64,000 nt of DNA from Mesobacillus boroniphilus. GTDB taxonomy: Bacteria > Bacillota > Bacilli > Bacillales > Cytobacillaceae. The notes beneath the pieces are model-generated. The model was not told the origin of the DNA. It did no database searches and saw nothing but the letters and a program-made list of their open reading frames with translations. Shown piece after piece: positions 15,885 to 24,656 of the stretch. Where the stretch lies: assembly GCF_018424685.1 (NCBI RefSeq), contig NZ_QTKX01000003.1:496001-560000 (forward strand), written 5' to 3'. Numbering within the stretch: the stretch's first letter is position 1; every line of letters begins with the position of its first letter. The translations under genes and the position numbers were made by a program.

Positions 15885-16772
15885 ATGGGTCTTTTTTCAA
15901 ATGAGAAAAAGGTAGATTACGATAAAATCGTCGACAAGATGCTGCCAGATGCAAAGAAGGAAATGGATGAATCACAGTATGACACAGAGCTCGGCCTGAA
16001 CATGGCGCGTGATGCCAGGAAGGTCATCAGCGGCAAACTGAAAATCGAAGACTTCCATAAAGTTTATTCTTCTTCACTGACGAAGGAATTCGGCAATTAT
16101 TACGCTTCAGGTGATGGACCTGACATCAGGAAGGGTGATGGTCCGAAATGGGCGATGGTCATCGACCTGAAAAAATGCGTCGGCTGTGATACATGTACTG
16201 TTAGCTGTAAAGCTGAGAACAGGACGCCACCGGGGATTTCCTACAATGTTGTCATGGAATCACTTGAAGGCGAGTTCCCGAATATCAAGGCGGTTAACCT
16301 GCCAAGACCGTGCATGCAGTGTGACAAACCGGCATGTGCCCAGGTTTGCCCGACAAGAGCGACTTATAAAATGGAAAACGGAATTGTCGCGATCGACAAC
16401 GATCGCTGCATCGGCTGCCGTTACTGCATCGTTGCCTGCCCGTATGGAGCGCGCTCCTTCGATTTTGGCGAAAGCTATGAACAGGAAATGCAAGGTGCGA
16501 ATGATGTAACTAGTCCTGAATACGGCGTCGAACGCGGCAACCGTGAAAAAGGCAAGACACCAATCGGCACGGTCCGCAAATGCAGCTTCTGCTTCCACCG
16601 ATTGCAAAGAGGCGAAGAGCCTGCATGCGTGGAAACTTGCATTGGTGATGCTCGCTTCTTCGGTGACCTGAACGACCCGAACAGTGTGGTATCCAAACTG
16701 GCTGCAAGCCCGAGGGCATTCCGCCTGAAGGAAGAGCTAGGAACACATCCGAATGTTATTTATCTAAGATAG
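15885..16772 (+). CDS. Four-cluster ferredoxin subunit of the molybdenum reductase (TtrB/SrdB-like)
   Basis: 295-residue electron-transfer subunit of the DMSO-reductase-type complex. Four cysteine groups are visible: CVGCDTCTVSC, CMQCDKPACAQVC, CIGCRYCIVAC, and a final group CSFC...CVETC, enough for four [4Fe-4S] clusters as in TtrB, NrfC and PhsB. About 75 extra N-terminal residues precede the first cluster. There is no twin-arginine signal; such subunits are usually carried across with the catalytic partner. ATG 15885 follows AGAGGTGA, 16 bases after tatA. It passes electrons from the NrfD-like membrane subunit to the catalytic subunit. Confidence 0.9.
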   Translation: MGLFSNEKKVDYDKIVDKMLPDAKKEMDESQYDTELGLNMARDARKVISGKLKIEDFHKVYSSSLTKEFGNYYASGDGPDIRKGDGPKWAMVIDLKKCVGCDTCTVSCKAENRTPPGISYNVVMESLEGEFPNIKAVNLPRPCMQCDKPACAQVCPTRATYKMENGIVAIDNDRCIGCRYCIVACPYGARSFDFGESYEQEMQGANDVTSPEYGVERGNREKGKTPIGTVRKCSFCFHRLQRGEEPACVETCIGDARFFGDLNDPNSVVSKLAASPRAFRLKEELGTHPNVIYLR

Positions 16773-16784
16773 GAGGGACTGGCG

Positions 16785-18077
16785 ATGGCAAATCTTGCTG
16801 TTGATTTAAAAGAGAAAAGTACATCAAAATCAAAAATCAATGTGACTCTGTCGAAGTCTTTTAAAATATGGATTTCGGCATTGACAATTGCCTTTCTGAT
16901 AGGCGGATATTTTATCGTGGAACGCTTCTTCACAGGACTCGCGGCTACGAATCTATCAAGCATAACACCATGGGGAGCTTGGATTGCTTTTTACATTTTC
17001 TTTGTTGGTTTGAGCGCGGGTTCATTCTTGCTTTCAACCCTAATCTACGTCTTCGGGATGGAAGAGTACGAGAGAGTCGGTAAGGCGGCGCTTTTTACCG
17101 CGATTGTCTGTATGATCGTCGCACTGACCTTTGTCCTGATGGACCTTGGACGTCCCGAGCGCATGCTGAATGCGATCATCTACTGGAACGTTACATCACC
17201 ACTTGCCTGGGAGGTCCATTTTTACCTGGTATATATTGGGCTATTGACTGTCGAACTTTACATCGCGATGAGGGAAGACCTAGTCCGCGCTGCAAAAACA
17301 AACTCATTGAAAGGCTTTGTCGCAAAATTGATTACGTTCAAGAATGCTACCATCAATGCAGCTACGAAAAAACGTGACCATATGTGGATGAAGATCCTTG
17401 GAACAGTCGGGATTCCACTCGCAATCCTCGGCGTACACGGCGGAACGGGAACCATCTTCGCTGTCGTAAAAGCAAGGCCGGCATGGCATACTGCCCTATT
17501 CCCAATCATCTTCGTCGTATCTGCGATGGTTTCCGGAACTGCCCTGCTTTTAGCAATGTACATCATCAAGAAAAAGGTGCAGAAACAGCCGATTGACCAG
17601 GGAATGGTAGTTTCACTGGCAAAACTGATGGTCGGCTTCCTGATCATTGACCTGGGTCTGCAATTCTATGAATATCTGATTGGCTGGTACGGTCTTGAGA
17701 CGGAACACCTTGATACACTCGCAACAATGATGGCCAGTGAAAAAGCGTGGTCGTTCTGGATCGTGCAAATGTTGATGGGAGCAGTCATCCCGATCACGAT
17801 TGTCTTCTGGAAAAAAACAAGCCAGAACGTCAATGCCCTGCTCGCAGCTGCCGTCCTGATTGTAATTGGGATCATCGGCGTCCGCTTCAACATAGTTGTC
17901 CCGCCGCTTGTCGTGCCAGTTTTTCACGAACTGCCATGGGGCAATTATGCACCAACGATCAAGGAATGGATGGTCAGCGTTGGAGTTGTCGCAATGGGCC
18001 TATTAATCTATTCATTCGGCGAGCTGCTGCTGCCAATCGAAGAAACTTCTGACGAGGTGAGCCATAATGGAAAATAA
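16785..18077 (+). CDS. NrfD/PsrC-type quinol-oxidising membrane subunit (TtrC/SrdC-like)
   Basis: 430-residue polytopic membrane protein of the NrfD/PsrC family, with about nine to ten hydrophobic segments starting near residue 28. It oxidises menaquinol and passes electrons to the ferredoxin subunit. Family landmarks include TPWGAWIAFYIF, SAGSFLLSTL, LMDLGRPERM and NVTSPLAWEVHFYL in the first half. The GGAGG site 12 bases after the previous stop and the 11-base overlap with the next gene show tight co-translation. Gene order B-C-A is that of ttrBCA and of srdBCA. Confidence 0.9.
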   Translation: MANLAVDLKEKSTSKSKINVTLSKSFKIWISALTIAFLIGGYFIVERFFTGLAATNLSSITPWGAWIAFYIFFVGLSAGSFLLSTLIYVFGMEEYERVGKAALFTAIVCMIVALTFVLMDLGRPERMLNAIIYWNVTSPLAWEVHFYLVYIGLLTVELYIAMREDLVRAAKTNSLKGFVAKLITFKNATINAATKKRDHMWMKILGTVGIPLAILGVHGGTGTIFAVVKARPAWHTALFPIIFVVSAMVSGTALLLAMYIIKKKVQKQPIDQGMVVSLAKLMVGFLIIDLGLQFYEYLIGWYGLETEHLDTLATMMASEKAWSFWIVQMLMGAVIPITIVFWKKTSQNVNALLAAAVLIVIGIIGVRFNIVVPPLVVPVFHELPWGNYAPTIKEWMVSVGVVAMGLLIYSFGELLLPIEETSDEVSHNGK

Positions 18078-21000
18078 ACCAATGAAACGGCGCGGATTTT
18101 TAAAAGCACTCGGAACGCTTGGTGCTGTCGCATTTGTCGGTCCGGCATTCGTCGGACCAATCAAGCAGGTGATGGGCGACGTCTGGATCGATTCCCCGCA
18201 CGGAACGGGAACTGATTATCAGGATTATACAGCAGAAAACGTCATTTTCACGTCATGTCAGCAGTGTAACGCGACATGTACGATCAAGACATATATTACT
18301 GCCGGGGCAGCGAGTGGAGCGTATTCTTCCATTGTCCGCAAGATTGCAGGCAACCAGTACAGCCCTATCAATATGGTGCAAATAGGCCATATCAACTACG
18401 ATACACCAGTATCACAGGCTGTAAAAGGAACAGGCGATGTCGCTAAAATGGGACGCGGCCTCCGCGGCGGCCGTACCTGCTTAAAGGGCCAGGCCGGGAT
18501 CCAGACGAACTATGACGCTTTCAGGATCCAGAAGCCATTGAAGCGTGTCGGAGAGCGTGGCAGCGGCGTCTGGAAGACGGTGAGCTGGGAAGAGGCTTAC
18601 AAGGAAATTCTCGAGGGCAGCAAGGACCTCAACACTCCAGGGTTAAAAGAAATGTGGAAATACGTACCTGAAGCAGCTGTCATGGCTGACTGGGATCAAT
18701 TAAAAGCTGGCGAAATGACAAAAGCTGAATTCGATAAAAAGTATAAGGATGTCCTGATTGATACAAACCACCCTGACCTGGGGCCTAAAGCGAACCAAAT
18801 CGCAGTGATGGCGGGGCACCGACGCGAATTCATCGAGCGTCTCGCTGCAGGAAGTCTAGGGACAGCCAACTATTATGACCACGGGGGCTATTGCGGAATC
18901 ACAAGTGTAATGGGAAATGTGCGCTCTCATGATTCAGAAAAGCCGAAAAAACGAATGATTCCAGATTACGATAACGCTGAAATGGTCATCGTATGGGGAA
19001 CAAACCCGATGGTGGCAAACCGAGGGCCGACTACTTTCGCTCCGCAAATCACCAATGCGATTGATCGCGGCATGAAAATGATCGTCATCGATCCGCGATA
19101 CAGCAAGACCGCAGAGAAAGCGCATGTTTGGGTTCCGGTGAAACCAGGTGGAGATGGTGCGCTTGCAATGGCCATGTCCCGCTGGATCATCGAAAATAAT
19201 CGCTATGACGATATTTATCTTCGCAACCCGAACCAGGAGGCTGCGAATGAAGACGGCGAGACAACCTGGAGCGATGCTTCCTTCCTTGTCAATGTAGGAG
19301 ATAAGAAGCGGCCGTTCGTGCGTGCCAAAGAGCTTGGAATTGGCGAAGAGGAATTCGTTGTTATTCAAAATGGCAAGCCGGTTCCACATACAAAAGCTAG
19401 AAACGGCGAGCTTGATATCGACACAACTATCAACGGCATCAAAGTGAAATCCGTATTCAGGATTTTCAAAGATAAAGTGATGGAAAAATCAATCGAGGAA
19501 TACTCGAAACAGGCAGATGTGCCAGTTGACCAAATCATCCAGATTGCCCGTGAATTCACTTCACACGGCAAAAAGGTCGGCATTCATTCCTACCGCGGAC
19601 CTGCGATGCATACAAATGGCTATTACAGCGTTAGAGCGATCAACATGCTTAACCACCTTGTCGGAAACCACGACTGGAAGGGAGGCGACACCGTTCTCGG
19701 CGCAAAGTACAAAGCAACCGAAGGCCGTTACGATCTTGCAACTGTTCCAAATGCAAACAAAGGCTGGGGCATCCCTGTCACAAGGCATAAGGTACCATAT
19801 GAAAAAACATCCTTGTTCGCAAAGGACGGCTATCCGGCAAAGCGTCCGTGGTATCCGTTTGGAAATAAACTGCTCCACGATGTCCTTCCAAGCTCTGCGG
19901 AAGGCTACCCATACAAAATCAGGGCATTGCTCATCAATAGGACTTCACCAGTAATGTCAGGTCCAAGATCTGAAATGCAGGCTAAATTCATCAGGGATCC
20001 TAAAGTGGTTGAACTGGTCGTCGCTTCTGACGTGATCATCGGCGAGACTTCCAAATACGCAGACTTCATTTTACCGGATCTTGCATACCTTGAAAGCTGG
20101 AATGCTGAAGACATCTTCCCAATCCTGAAACATAAATTCGCAGGTGTCATCCAGCCAGTGACAAGGGTTGTTCCAGATGCACGTCCAACGGAACAAGTAT
20201 ACATCGATTTGTTAAAAGGAATGGATCTTCCAGGTGTTGGAGACAATGCTTTGGCTGACGGATCGGCAATACACACACCTGAGGACTACTACTTAAAACG
20301 TATCGCAAACATCGCCTTTGACGGACAGAAGCCTGTTAAAGATGCAAATGCCGAAGAACTGGCAATTTTTGAAAAAGCAAGGCAGAAGGCGCTAGGCAAA
20401 TATTTCGACATCCAGAAACTGAAAAATGCCGTCAAACCCGAAGAATGGAAAAAAGTCGTCTACGTGTTGAACCGCGGAGGACGCTTTGAGGCAGCAGGCG
20501 ATGAGTATGTCGGCAACAAACTTAAGTATCAGTGGGCAAACCAGGTTTATTTTTACGATGAAAAAGCAGCAGGCTTCAAGAGTGCTTTCACAGGTAAGTT
20601 CTTCGAAGGTGTTCCGGTAGCAGAGGAAATCAAGACATACGATGGTGAGGTTTACAAGCCAAACAAGCCTCTCCAGTTCATCAACTGGAAATCAAGGAAT
20701 ATGGCAACACACCGCACAGAAGGCAATACATGGCTGCGTGAAATCAAGCCTGAAAATTATTTGTGGATCAATCCGATTGACGCAAAGAAAAAAGGCATCA
20801 AGACAGATGACGAGATTTATATCTCATCCAATAATTCCAAGGTAAAAGGCCGAGCGCTCGTAACACCAGGAATCAAACCAGGTGTCGTTGGTGCAAACTT
20901 CAGCTTCGGACATGATGCATACGGTTCAAAGTCCGTCAAAGTCGATGGCAAGACCATTGAGCCAGCAGGAAAATATGGCCATACGGGCTATGAATTCAAT

Positions 21001-21165
21001 AAGCCGCTTCATGAAGAATCGGGTTACGCGAAACCGCGTGGACTGGGATTCTCAGTTAATGCCTTATCCGACCGTGACGGCAGCTATTTCGAAGGCTATC
21101 TTGCAGACTTGCTAATCGGCGGCCCGGCACAGCAGGACGTATTCGTAGACGTGGAAAAAGCTTAA
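18067..21165 (+). CDS. Molybdopterin oxidoreductase catalytic subunit (TtrA/SrdA-like)
   Basis: 1032-residue terminal reductase subunit of the DMSO-reductase superfamily. A twin-arginine signal (KRRGFLKALG) directs Tat export. An Fe-S motif CQQCNATC (64-71) with a further Cys near 138 fits a [4Fe-4S] cluster. Cys-276 in GGYCGIT is the likely Mo ligand, as in TtrA/PsrA. Length (TtrA is about 1020) and segments such as NHPDLGPKANQ, KRPWYPFGNKLL, EGYPYKIRALLIN and NRGGRFEAAGDEYV resemble tetrathionate reductase TtrA. Selenate reductase SrdA of Bacillus selenatarsenatis has the same BCA order. The substrate (tetrathionate, selenate or another oxyanion) cannot be fixed from sequence. Confidence 0.88.
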   Translation: MENKPMKRRGFLKALGTLGAVAFVGPAFVGPIKQVMGDVWIDSPHGTGTDYQDYTAENVIFTSCQQCNATCTIKTYITAGAASGAYSSIVRKIAGNQYSPINMVQIGHINYDTPVSQAVKGTGDVAKMGRGLRGGRTCLKGQAGIQTNYDAFRIQKPLKRVGERGSGVWKTVSWEEAYKEILEGSKDLNTPGLKEMWKYVPEAAVMADWDQLKAGEMTKAEFDKKYKDVLIDTNHPDLGPKANQIAVMAGHRREFIERLAAGSLGTANYYDHGGYCGITSVMGNVRSHDSEKPKKRMIPDYDNAEMVIVWGTNPMVANRGPTTFAPQITNAIDRGMKMIVIDPRYSKTAEKAHVWVPVKPGGDGALAMAMSRWIIENNRYDDIYLRNPNQEAANEDGETTWSDASFLVNVGDKKRPFVRAKELGIGEEEFVVIQNGKPVPHTKARNGELDIDTTINGIKVKSVFRIFKDKVMEKSIEEYSKQADVPVDQIIQIAREFTSHGKKVGIHSYRGPAMHTNGYYSVRAINMLNHLVGNHDWKGGDTVLGAKYKATEGRYDLATVPNANKGWGIPVTRHKVPYEKTSLFAKDGYPAKRPWYPFGNKLLHDVLPSSAEGYPYKIRALLINRTSPVMSGPRSEMQAKFIRDPKVVELVVASDVIIGETSKYADFILPDLAYLESWNAEDIFPILKHKFAGVIQPVTRVVPDARPTEQVYIDLLKGMDLPGVGDNALADGSAIHTPEDYYLKRIANIAFDGQKPVKDANAEELAIFEKARQKALGKYFDIQKLKNAVKPEEWKKVVYVLNRGGRFEAAGDEYVGNKLKYQWANQVYFYDEKAAGFKSAFTGKFFEGVPVAEEIKTYDGEVYKPNKPLQFINWKSRNMATHRTEGNTWLREIKPENYLWINPIDAKKKGIKTDDEIYISSNNSKVKGRALVTPGIKPGVVGANFSFGHDAYGSKSVKVDGKTIEPAGKYGHTGYEFNKPLHEESGYAKPRGLGFSVNALSDRDGSYFEGYLADLLIGGPAQQDVFVDVEKA

Positions 21166-21224
21166 CATCATCGGGGGTGTCTGATAGGCCCCTCGAAATT
21201 TCTTGAAAAATGAAGGTGGAGACA

Positions 21225-21809
21225 ATGATGGAAGAACGATATGGAAAACTTGCGATTGCGAATATCATGACAAGCATCTGGCTGGGGGACTGGGACACCT
21301 ATGAAAAATTCATGAACGATGTTCCTGAAGGAATGCGGAAGGAGCTTTCATTCCATTCCTTATACAATCGGGATGAAGTGCAGCTCTGGTATGACAATCA
21401 CTTTTTCATACCGGGAGATCACTTTGTCTCTCCTTACTTTTCATCTTATACGAAAAATAATGAAGATGAAGAAGCACGCAGGCATGAGCTCCTTTGCCTG
21501 ATCGGTCTTTATGAAAAAACAGCTTTTTATTTCCCACTTGAACAAGATAAGCTGCCAGACCACTTCGGCAGCATGACCGCATTCATAAGTTCGATTTTAC
21601 AGGGAGAGATCAAAGCGGAACAAGAGAGTGACCGCGAACACCTTCAACAGCTGGAAGAAATTGAAGCGGAAATGATGGCCAGATTCATCAAACCAGTCCT
21701 GAAACCACTGCTCGAGAATGCAGAGTCAAAAATCAACCATCCATTCTTTAAAGAGTTCCTCAGCTTTTATGCAGAAATGATGAGTGAGAATTGGGTGGAG
21801 GCAGCATAA
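21225..21809 (+). CDS. TorD-like maturation chaperone for the reductase
   Basis: About 195-residue all-helical protein of the TorD/DmsD family, which binds twin-arginine signals and holds molybdoenzymes until their cofactor is inserted. The segment FIPGDHFVSPYFSSY is the typical conserved hinge of the family (PGxxxxPxxS). Two adjacent ATGs (21225, 21228) follow AAGGTGGAG; an upstream ATG at 21210 lies on top of that site. It closes the operon 60 bases after the catalytic subunit, with a strong terminator after it. A GC-rich hairpin (about 21171-21197) in the gap could tune its expression. Confidence 0.85.
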   Translation: MMEERYGKLAIANIMTSIWLGDWDTYEKFMNDVPEGMRKELSFHSLYNRDEVQLWYDNHFFIPGDHFVSPYFSSYTKNNEDEEARRHELLCLIGLYEKTAFYFPLEQDKLPDHFGSMTAFISSILQGEIKAEQESDREHLQQLEEIEAEMMARFIKPVLKPLLENAESKINHPFFKEFLSFYAEMMSENWVEAA

Positions 21810-21815
21810 ACAAAC

Positions 21816-21850
21816 GAAACGGTCCTCAAAATTGAGGACCGTTTCATTTT
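21816..21850 (+). terminator. Terminator of the reductase operon (bidirectional)
   Basis: Perfect 14-bp stem GAAACGGTCCTCAA/TTGAGGACCGTTTC followed by ATTTTATTT; also positioned to end the small gene on the opposite strand. Confidence 0.92.
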
Positions 21851-21852
21851 AT

Positions 21853-21969
21853 TTATTTGTTTTGCTTGAAGAAATCAATGAACGCATGATAAAACTCAAT
21901 TCCCTGATAAAAAATAAAGCTCACCGCAGTCAGGGAAAAGAAACCAATCATCAGGAATCGAAACCACAT
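21853..21969 (-). CDS. Small membrane protein (38 aa)
   Basis: A 38-residue ORF beginning MWFRFLMIGFFSL. Its ATG lies 8 bases downstream of a strong site (AAGGAGGGA on the reverse strand), and it ends just before the shared terminator. Residues about 4-25 are hydrophobic enough for one membrane helix; the rest is amphipathic with a basic end (KQNK). The product is not recognised. The strong ribosome binding site and clean terminator make it more likely real than chance. Confidence 0.6.
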   Translation of the reverse strand: MWFRFLMIGFFSLTAVSFIFYQGIEFYHAFIDFFKQNK

Positions 21970-22001
21970 ATCCATCCCTCCTTGATTTTTATTGCTTAAA
22001 A

Positions 22002-22313
22002 TCAAAGAGGTTTGATCACATAATTCGACTGGAAAAAGACTGCCGTAAGAAATGAAAATAAGCCTGTAATCTTATCTGTTCGGGAATTATATAACATGTA
22101 AAATGCTGTTAAAGTGAAAAGGACAAAAGTGGATAGGACGAATGGGGATTTTTTATCGTCCGAATCTGGGCCAGGGAGATTTTCCTGAATTTGATCTAAG
22201 GGAAGAATGATTTTTGACTGGGTGTCAGCGTGGATTTTCTCGTCAGGAATCGTTCCGTGGCTGAGTATAAGTAAGATAAACAGGGAGAGGACAGACACAG
22301 TCAGTTTTTTCAT
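22002..22313 (-). CDS. Hypothetical exported membrane protein
   Basis: 103-residue protein with an N-terminal signal-like segment (about 5-20), a short hydrophilic stretch, and one or two hydrophobic segments (about 58-75 and 83-95). ATG 22313 is preceded by AGGGGAGTGAGG on the reverse strand. No family is recognised. It may be co-transcribed with the 38-residue small protein downstream (32 bases apart). Confidence 0.6.
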   Translation of the reverse strand: MKKLTVSVLSLFILLILSHGTIPDEKIHADTQSKIILPLDQIQENLPGPDSDDKKSPFVLSTFVLFTLTAFYMLYNSRTDKITGLFSFLTAVFFQSNYVIKPL

Positions 22314-22401
22314 GATTCCTCACTCCCCTCGAAAGTAGTAACACAATCATATAACAATATATGCATAGTGAAAACTAAAAAGTTTTGACATTTTTCTCAG
22401 A

Positions 22402-22593
22402 ACAAAGGCTGTTTTCATAAAGATTGTTGTTAAAATCCTAAAGCCGATTTTAACGTAATATAACGCCACCTTGTAGTTCGGTATTAAGTTTGCACGCTCT
22501 TTTCTCATAACAAGAGACTGCTTTGAGAAGAAAATAGTTCATTCACTTCTATTTTGTAGTCAATAACAACAAAGCTTGAGAAAAGAGCCTAAC
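22402..22593. repeat. MITE-like element with imperfect terminal inverted repeats
   Basis: Left end ACAAAGGCTGTTTTCATAAA (from 22402, continuing GATTGTTGTTA) and right end TAACAACAAAGCTTGAGAAA (from 22564, continuing AGAGCC) are imperfect inverted copies over about 30 bases, enclosing roughly 190 bases. A second inverted pair CTCTTTTCTCA (22497) / TGAGAAAAGAG (22577) lies inside. There is no coding capacity. It fills most of the 315-base gap between the hypothetical membrane protein and yfkK. No clear target duplication was seen. Confidence 0.6.
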
Positions 22594-22623
22594 AAAAAAA
22601 CAGGCACCCGATTAAGTGCCTGC
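22594..22623 (-). terminator. Terminator of the yfkK-like gene
   Basis: Stem CAGGCAC/GTGCCTG just downstream of the stop codon, followed on the reverse strand by TTTTTTTG. Confidence 0.9.
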
Positions 22624-22628
22624 TGCAA

Positions 22629-22853
22629 TTACTGCTTTCTTAAGTTGCCAAGCTCTTCAGCAATCGCCTGCATTTCATTCGGGCTGAAGTTGTTCTTTCT
22701 CATGATCATATCATAGATTTCTTTTAATTCTTCATACATCTCGCCGTCAAAATGCGTTGATTTAATAGCGCCAAGGTTCATGAACTTCAATTTTTCCTTG
22801 ATTTTTTCAATCATGAAATCAACATTTTCAGGGGAATTTTTAGTTAAGTCCAC
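22629..22853 (-). CDS. yfkK: DUF1128 / UPF0435 family protein (YfkK-like)
   Basis: 74-residue cytoplasmic protein of the DUF1128 (UPF0435) family, conserved in bacilli next to yfkH/yfkM as here. Segments NSPENVDFMIEKIKEKLK and FSPNEMQAIAEELGNLRK follow B. subtilis YfkK closely. I favour GTG 22853, 9 bases after AAAGG, over ATG 22862, which abuts that site; the family is usually about 70 residues. It is predicted fully helical. Function is unknown. Confidence 0.88.
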   Translation of the reverse strand: MDLTKNSPENVDFMIEKIKEKLKFMNLGAIKSTHFDGEMYEELKEIYDMIMRKNNFSPNEMQAIAEELGNLRKQ

Positions 22854-22909
22854 TCCGTTCATCCTTTCAATGGTTGTACAACCATCTTTCCACGTTCGTT
22901 AAAAAAAGT

Positions 22910-22945
22910 CAATTAGAAATCCGGCGCCATGTGACGCCGGATTTC
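22910..22945 (-). terminator. Terminator of the AGCS symporter gene
   Basis: Perfect stem ATCCGGCG/CGCCGGAT with an 8-base loop, followed on the reverse strand by TTCTAATTGACTTTTTTT. Confidence 0.8.
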
Positions 22946-22947
22946 GA

Positions 22948-24303
22948 TTACGCACTGAATGTTTTCGCTTCGTTCTTCTCTTCTTTGATCGCATTTAGGA
23001 TATTCCTTGTTTCAACTACGACCACGCCAGATAAACCGAGCAGCCCGATCAGGTTCGGGAAGGCCATCAATCCGTTCATGACATCCGCTACACCCCAAAC
23101 GATCTCGAGTTGGGAAATCGCCCCGACAAAGACAGCCGCGACAAACGCGATTCGGTAGTAGAACACGACTTTTTTGCTGAACAGATAGGAGAAGCACTTC
23201 TCTCCGTAATAAGACCAGCCGATGATTGTCGAGGAAGCGAAGAACAACAATCCAACCGCAACGATCACCGAACCGGTCTGGCCAAGGAACTTGCCAAAGG
23301 TCGCTGAAGTAAGGTCGGCTGCAGTCGTGTCCCCTGTATACAGCCCGCCCATGACGATAGTGATACCGGTAATCGAACAGATGACGATGGTATCAATGAA
23401 CACCTGGGTCATCGATACAAGTGCCTGGCGTCCAGGCAGGTCCGTCTTTGCTGCCGCGGCAGCAATCGGTGCAGAACCCAAGCCTGCTTCGTTGGAGAAA
23501 ACGCCGCGGGCTACACCCATTCGGATAACAGTTCCAAGCGCCCCGCCGGCAACAGCCTCTCCAGTAAATGCATCTGTAAAAATAAGTGCGATTGCCGCTG
23601 GCACGAGGTCAAAGTTCATGATCATGACCGCTAGACCAGCAAGAAGGTAAAATCCTGCCATGACTGGGACGAATAAAGCAGTGATTTTCCCGATGCTCTT
23701 AATTCCTCCAATCAGGGCAAAAGCCGTAAAAATTGTCAATACAAGTCCCGTAACCCAGGCAGGCACTGAAAATGTTGATTGTACGACGCTAGCAACTGAA
23801 TTTGATTGAACAAGGTTGCCAATCCCAAAAGCGGCAATCGCTCCAAATAACGCGAATAAAACACCAAGCCATTTTTGGCCAAGGCCGCGTTCAAGATAAT
23901 ACATCGGTCCGCCCGACATTTCTCCATCCTTGTCCTCAACCCGGTATTTAACGGCTAAAACAGCTTCCGCGTATTTTGTTGCCATTCCGAAAAATGCGGT
24001 AACCCACATCCAGAAAACGGCACCTGGTCCGCCCGTAAAGATCGCCGTTGCGACACCAGCGATATTACCGGTGCCCACCGTTGCAGCAAGTGCGGTCATC
24101 AAAGCCTGGAAATGAGAAATATCCCCTTCGGATCGTTTGTCCTGATTTTTAGTAAATGCAAGCTTTAGTGAGTAAGGCAATAGCCTCATTTGCAAGAAGC
24201 CAATGCGGAAGGTCAGGTAAACTCCCGTTCCAACAAGCAGGATCAATAGAGGAGGGCCCCAAACCCAGCCGCTGATTTTTCCAATCCAATCTTCAAATGT
24301 CAT
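22948..24303 (-). CDS. Sodium:alanine symporter (AGCS family)
   Basis: 451-residue transporter importing alanine or glycine with Na+ (or H+). AGCS signatures include ALAATVGTGNIAGVATAIFTGG, given here in part as TVGTGNIAGVATAI, the GGPGAVFWMWVTAFFGM segment, GGPMYYLERGLG and EAGLGSAPIAAAAA, with about 10-11 membrane helices. ATG 24303 (MTFEDWIG) follows AAGGGGGAG; an upstream in-frame extension of 25 residues is poor and lacks a site. A strong terminator follows. B. subtilis has several paralogues (AlsT and others), so the exact substrate is not assigned. Confidence 0.93.
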   Translation of the reverse strand: MTFEDWIGKISGWVWGPPLLILLVGTGVYLTFRIGFLQMRLLPYSLKLAFTKNQDKRSEGDISHFQALMTALAATVGTGNIAGVATAIFTGGPGAVFWMWVTAFFGMATKYAEAVLAVKYRVEDKDGEMSGGPMYYLERGLGQKWLGVLFALFGAIAAFGIGNLVQSNSVASVVQSTFSVPAWVTGLVLTIFTAFALIGGIKSIGKITALFVPVMAGFYLLAGLAVMIMNFDLVPAAIALIFTDAFTGEAVAGGALGTVIRMGVARGVFSNEAGLGSAPIAAAAAKTDLPGRQALVSMTQVFIDTIVICSITGITIVMGGLYTGDTTAADLTSATFGKFLGQTGSVIVAVGLLFFASSTIIGWSYYGEKCFSYLFSKKVVFYYRIAFVAAVFVGAISQLEIVWGVADVMNGLMAFPNLIGLLGLSGVVVVETRNILNAIKEEKNEAKTFSA

Positions 24304-24656
24304 GATGCTCCCCCTTGAAAAGTTATATTCGGAAAATGTTCTCCAACAAGAATATTCTGATAATTGGTGGTAAGTCAAGCGATATCCATTAGGGAAATCT
24401 TAGAAAGACTGGTGAATTCATATGAGAGTAGTTGTCGTTAAGGTATTTTCCGGATGCAAAAATAATTATTCGATTTCTAAATTCACACGCATTTATAGTG
24501 TTGATTAATGACTGATTTAGGCAGCAATATTCATAAAAACCAGCAATATTTGTCACAACACTTGCATGAAGTGATGGCAATCGTGGAAAATGTTAGTTAG
24601 GAGGCAGGCAAACGGAGGTCTGCAAAATGAGAAGGAAGACTCTAGGAGGAGAAATA

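Noticed and set aside
23222..23650. 142-codon open frame antisense to the AGCS symporter gene
   Set aside because: The symporter motifs are intact on the other strand; the product is Ala/Pro/Thr-rich shadow sequence.
22948..24378. Longer 476-residue start for the AGCS symporter
   Set aside because: The extra 25 residues are hydrophilic and unlike the family; AAGGGGGAG sits just before ATG 24303.
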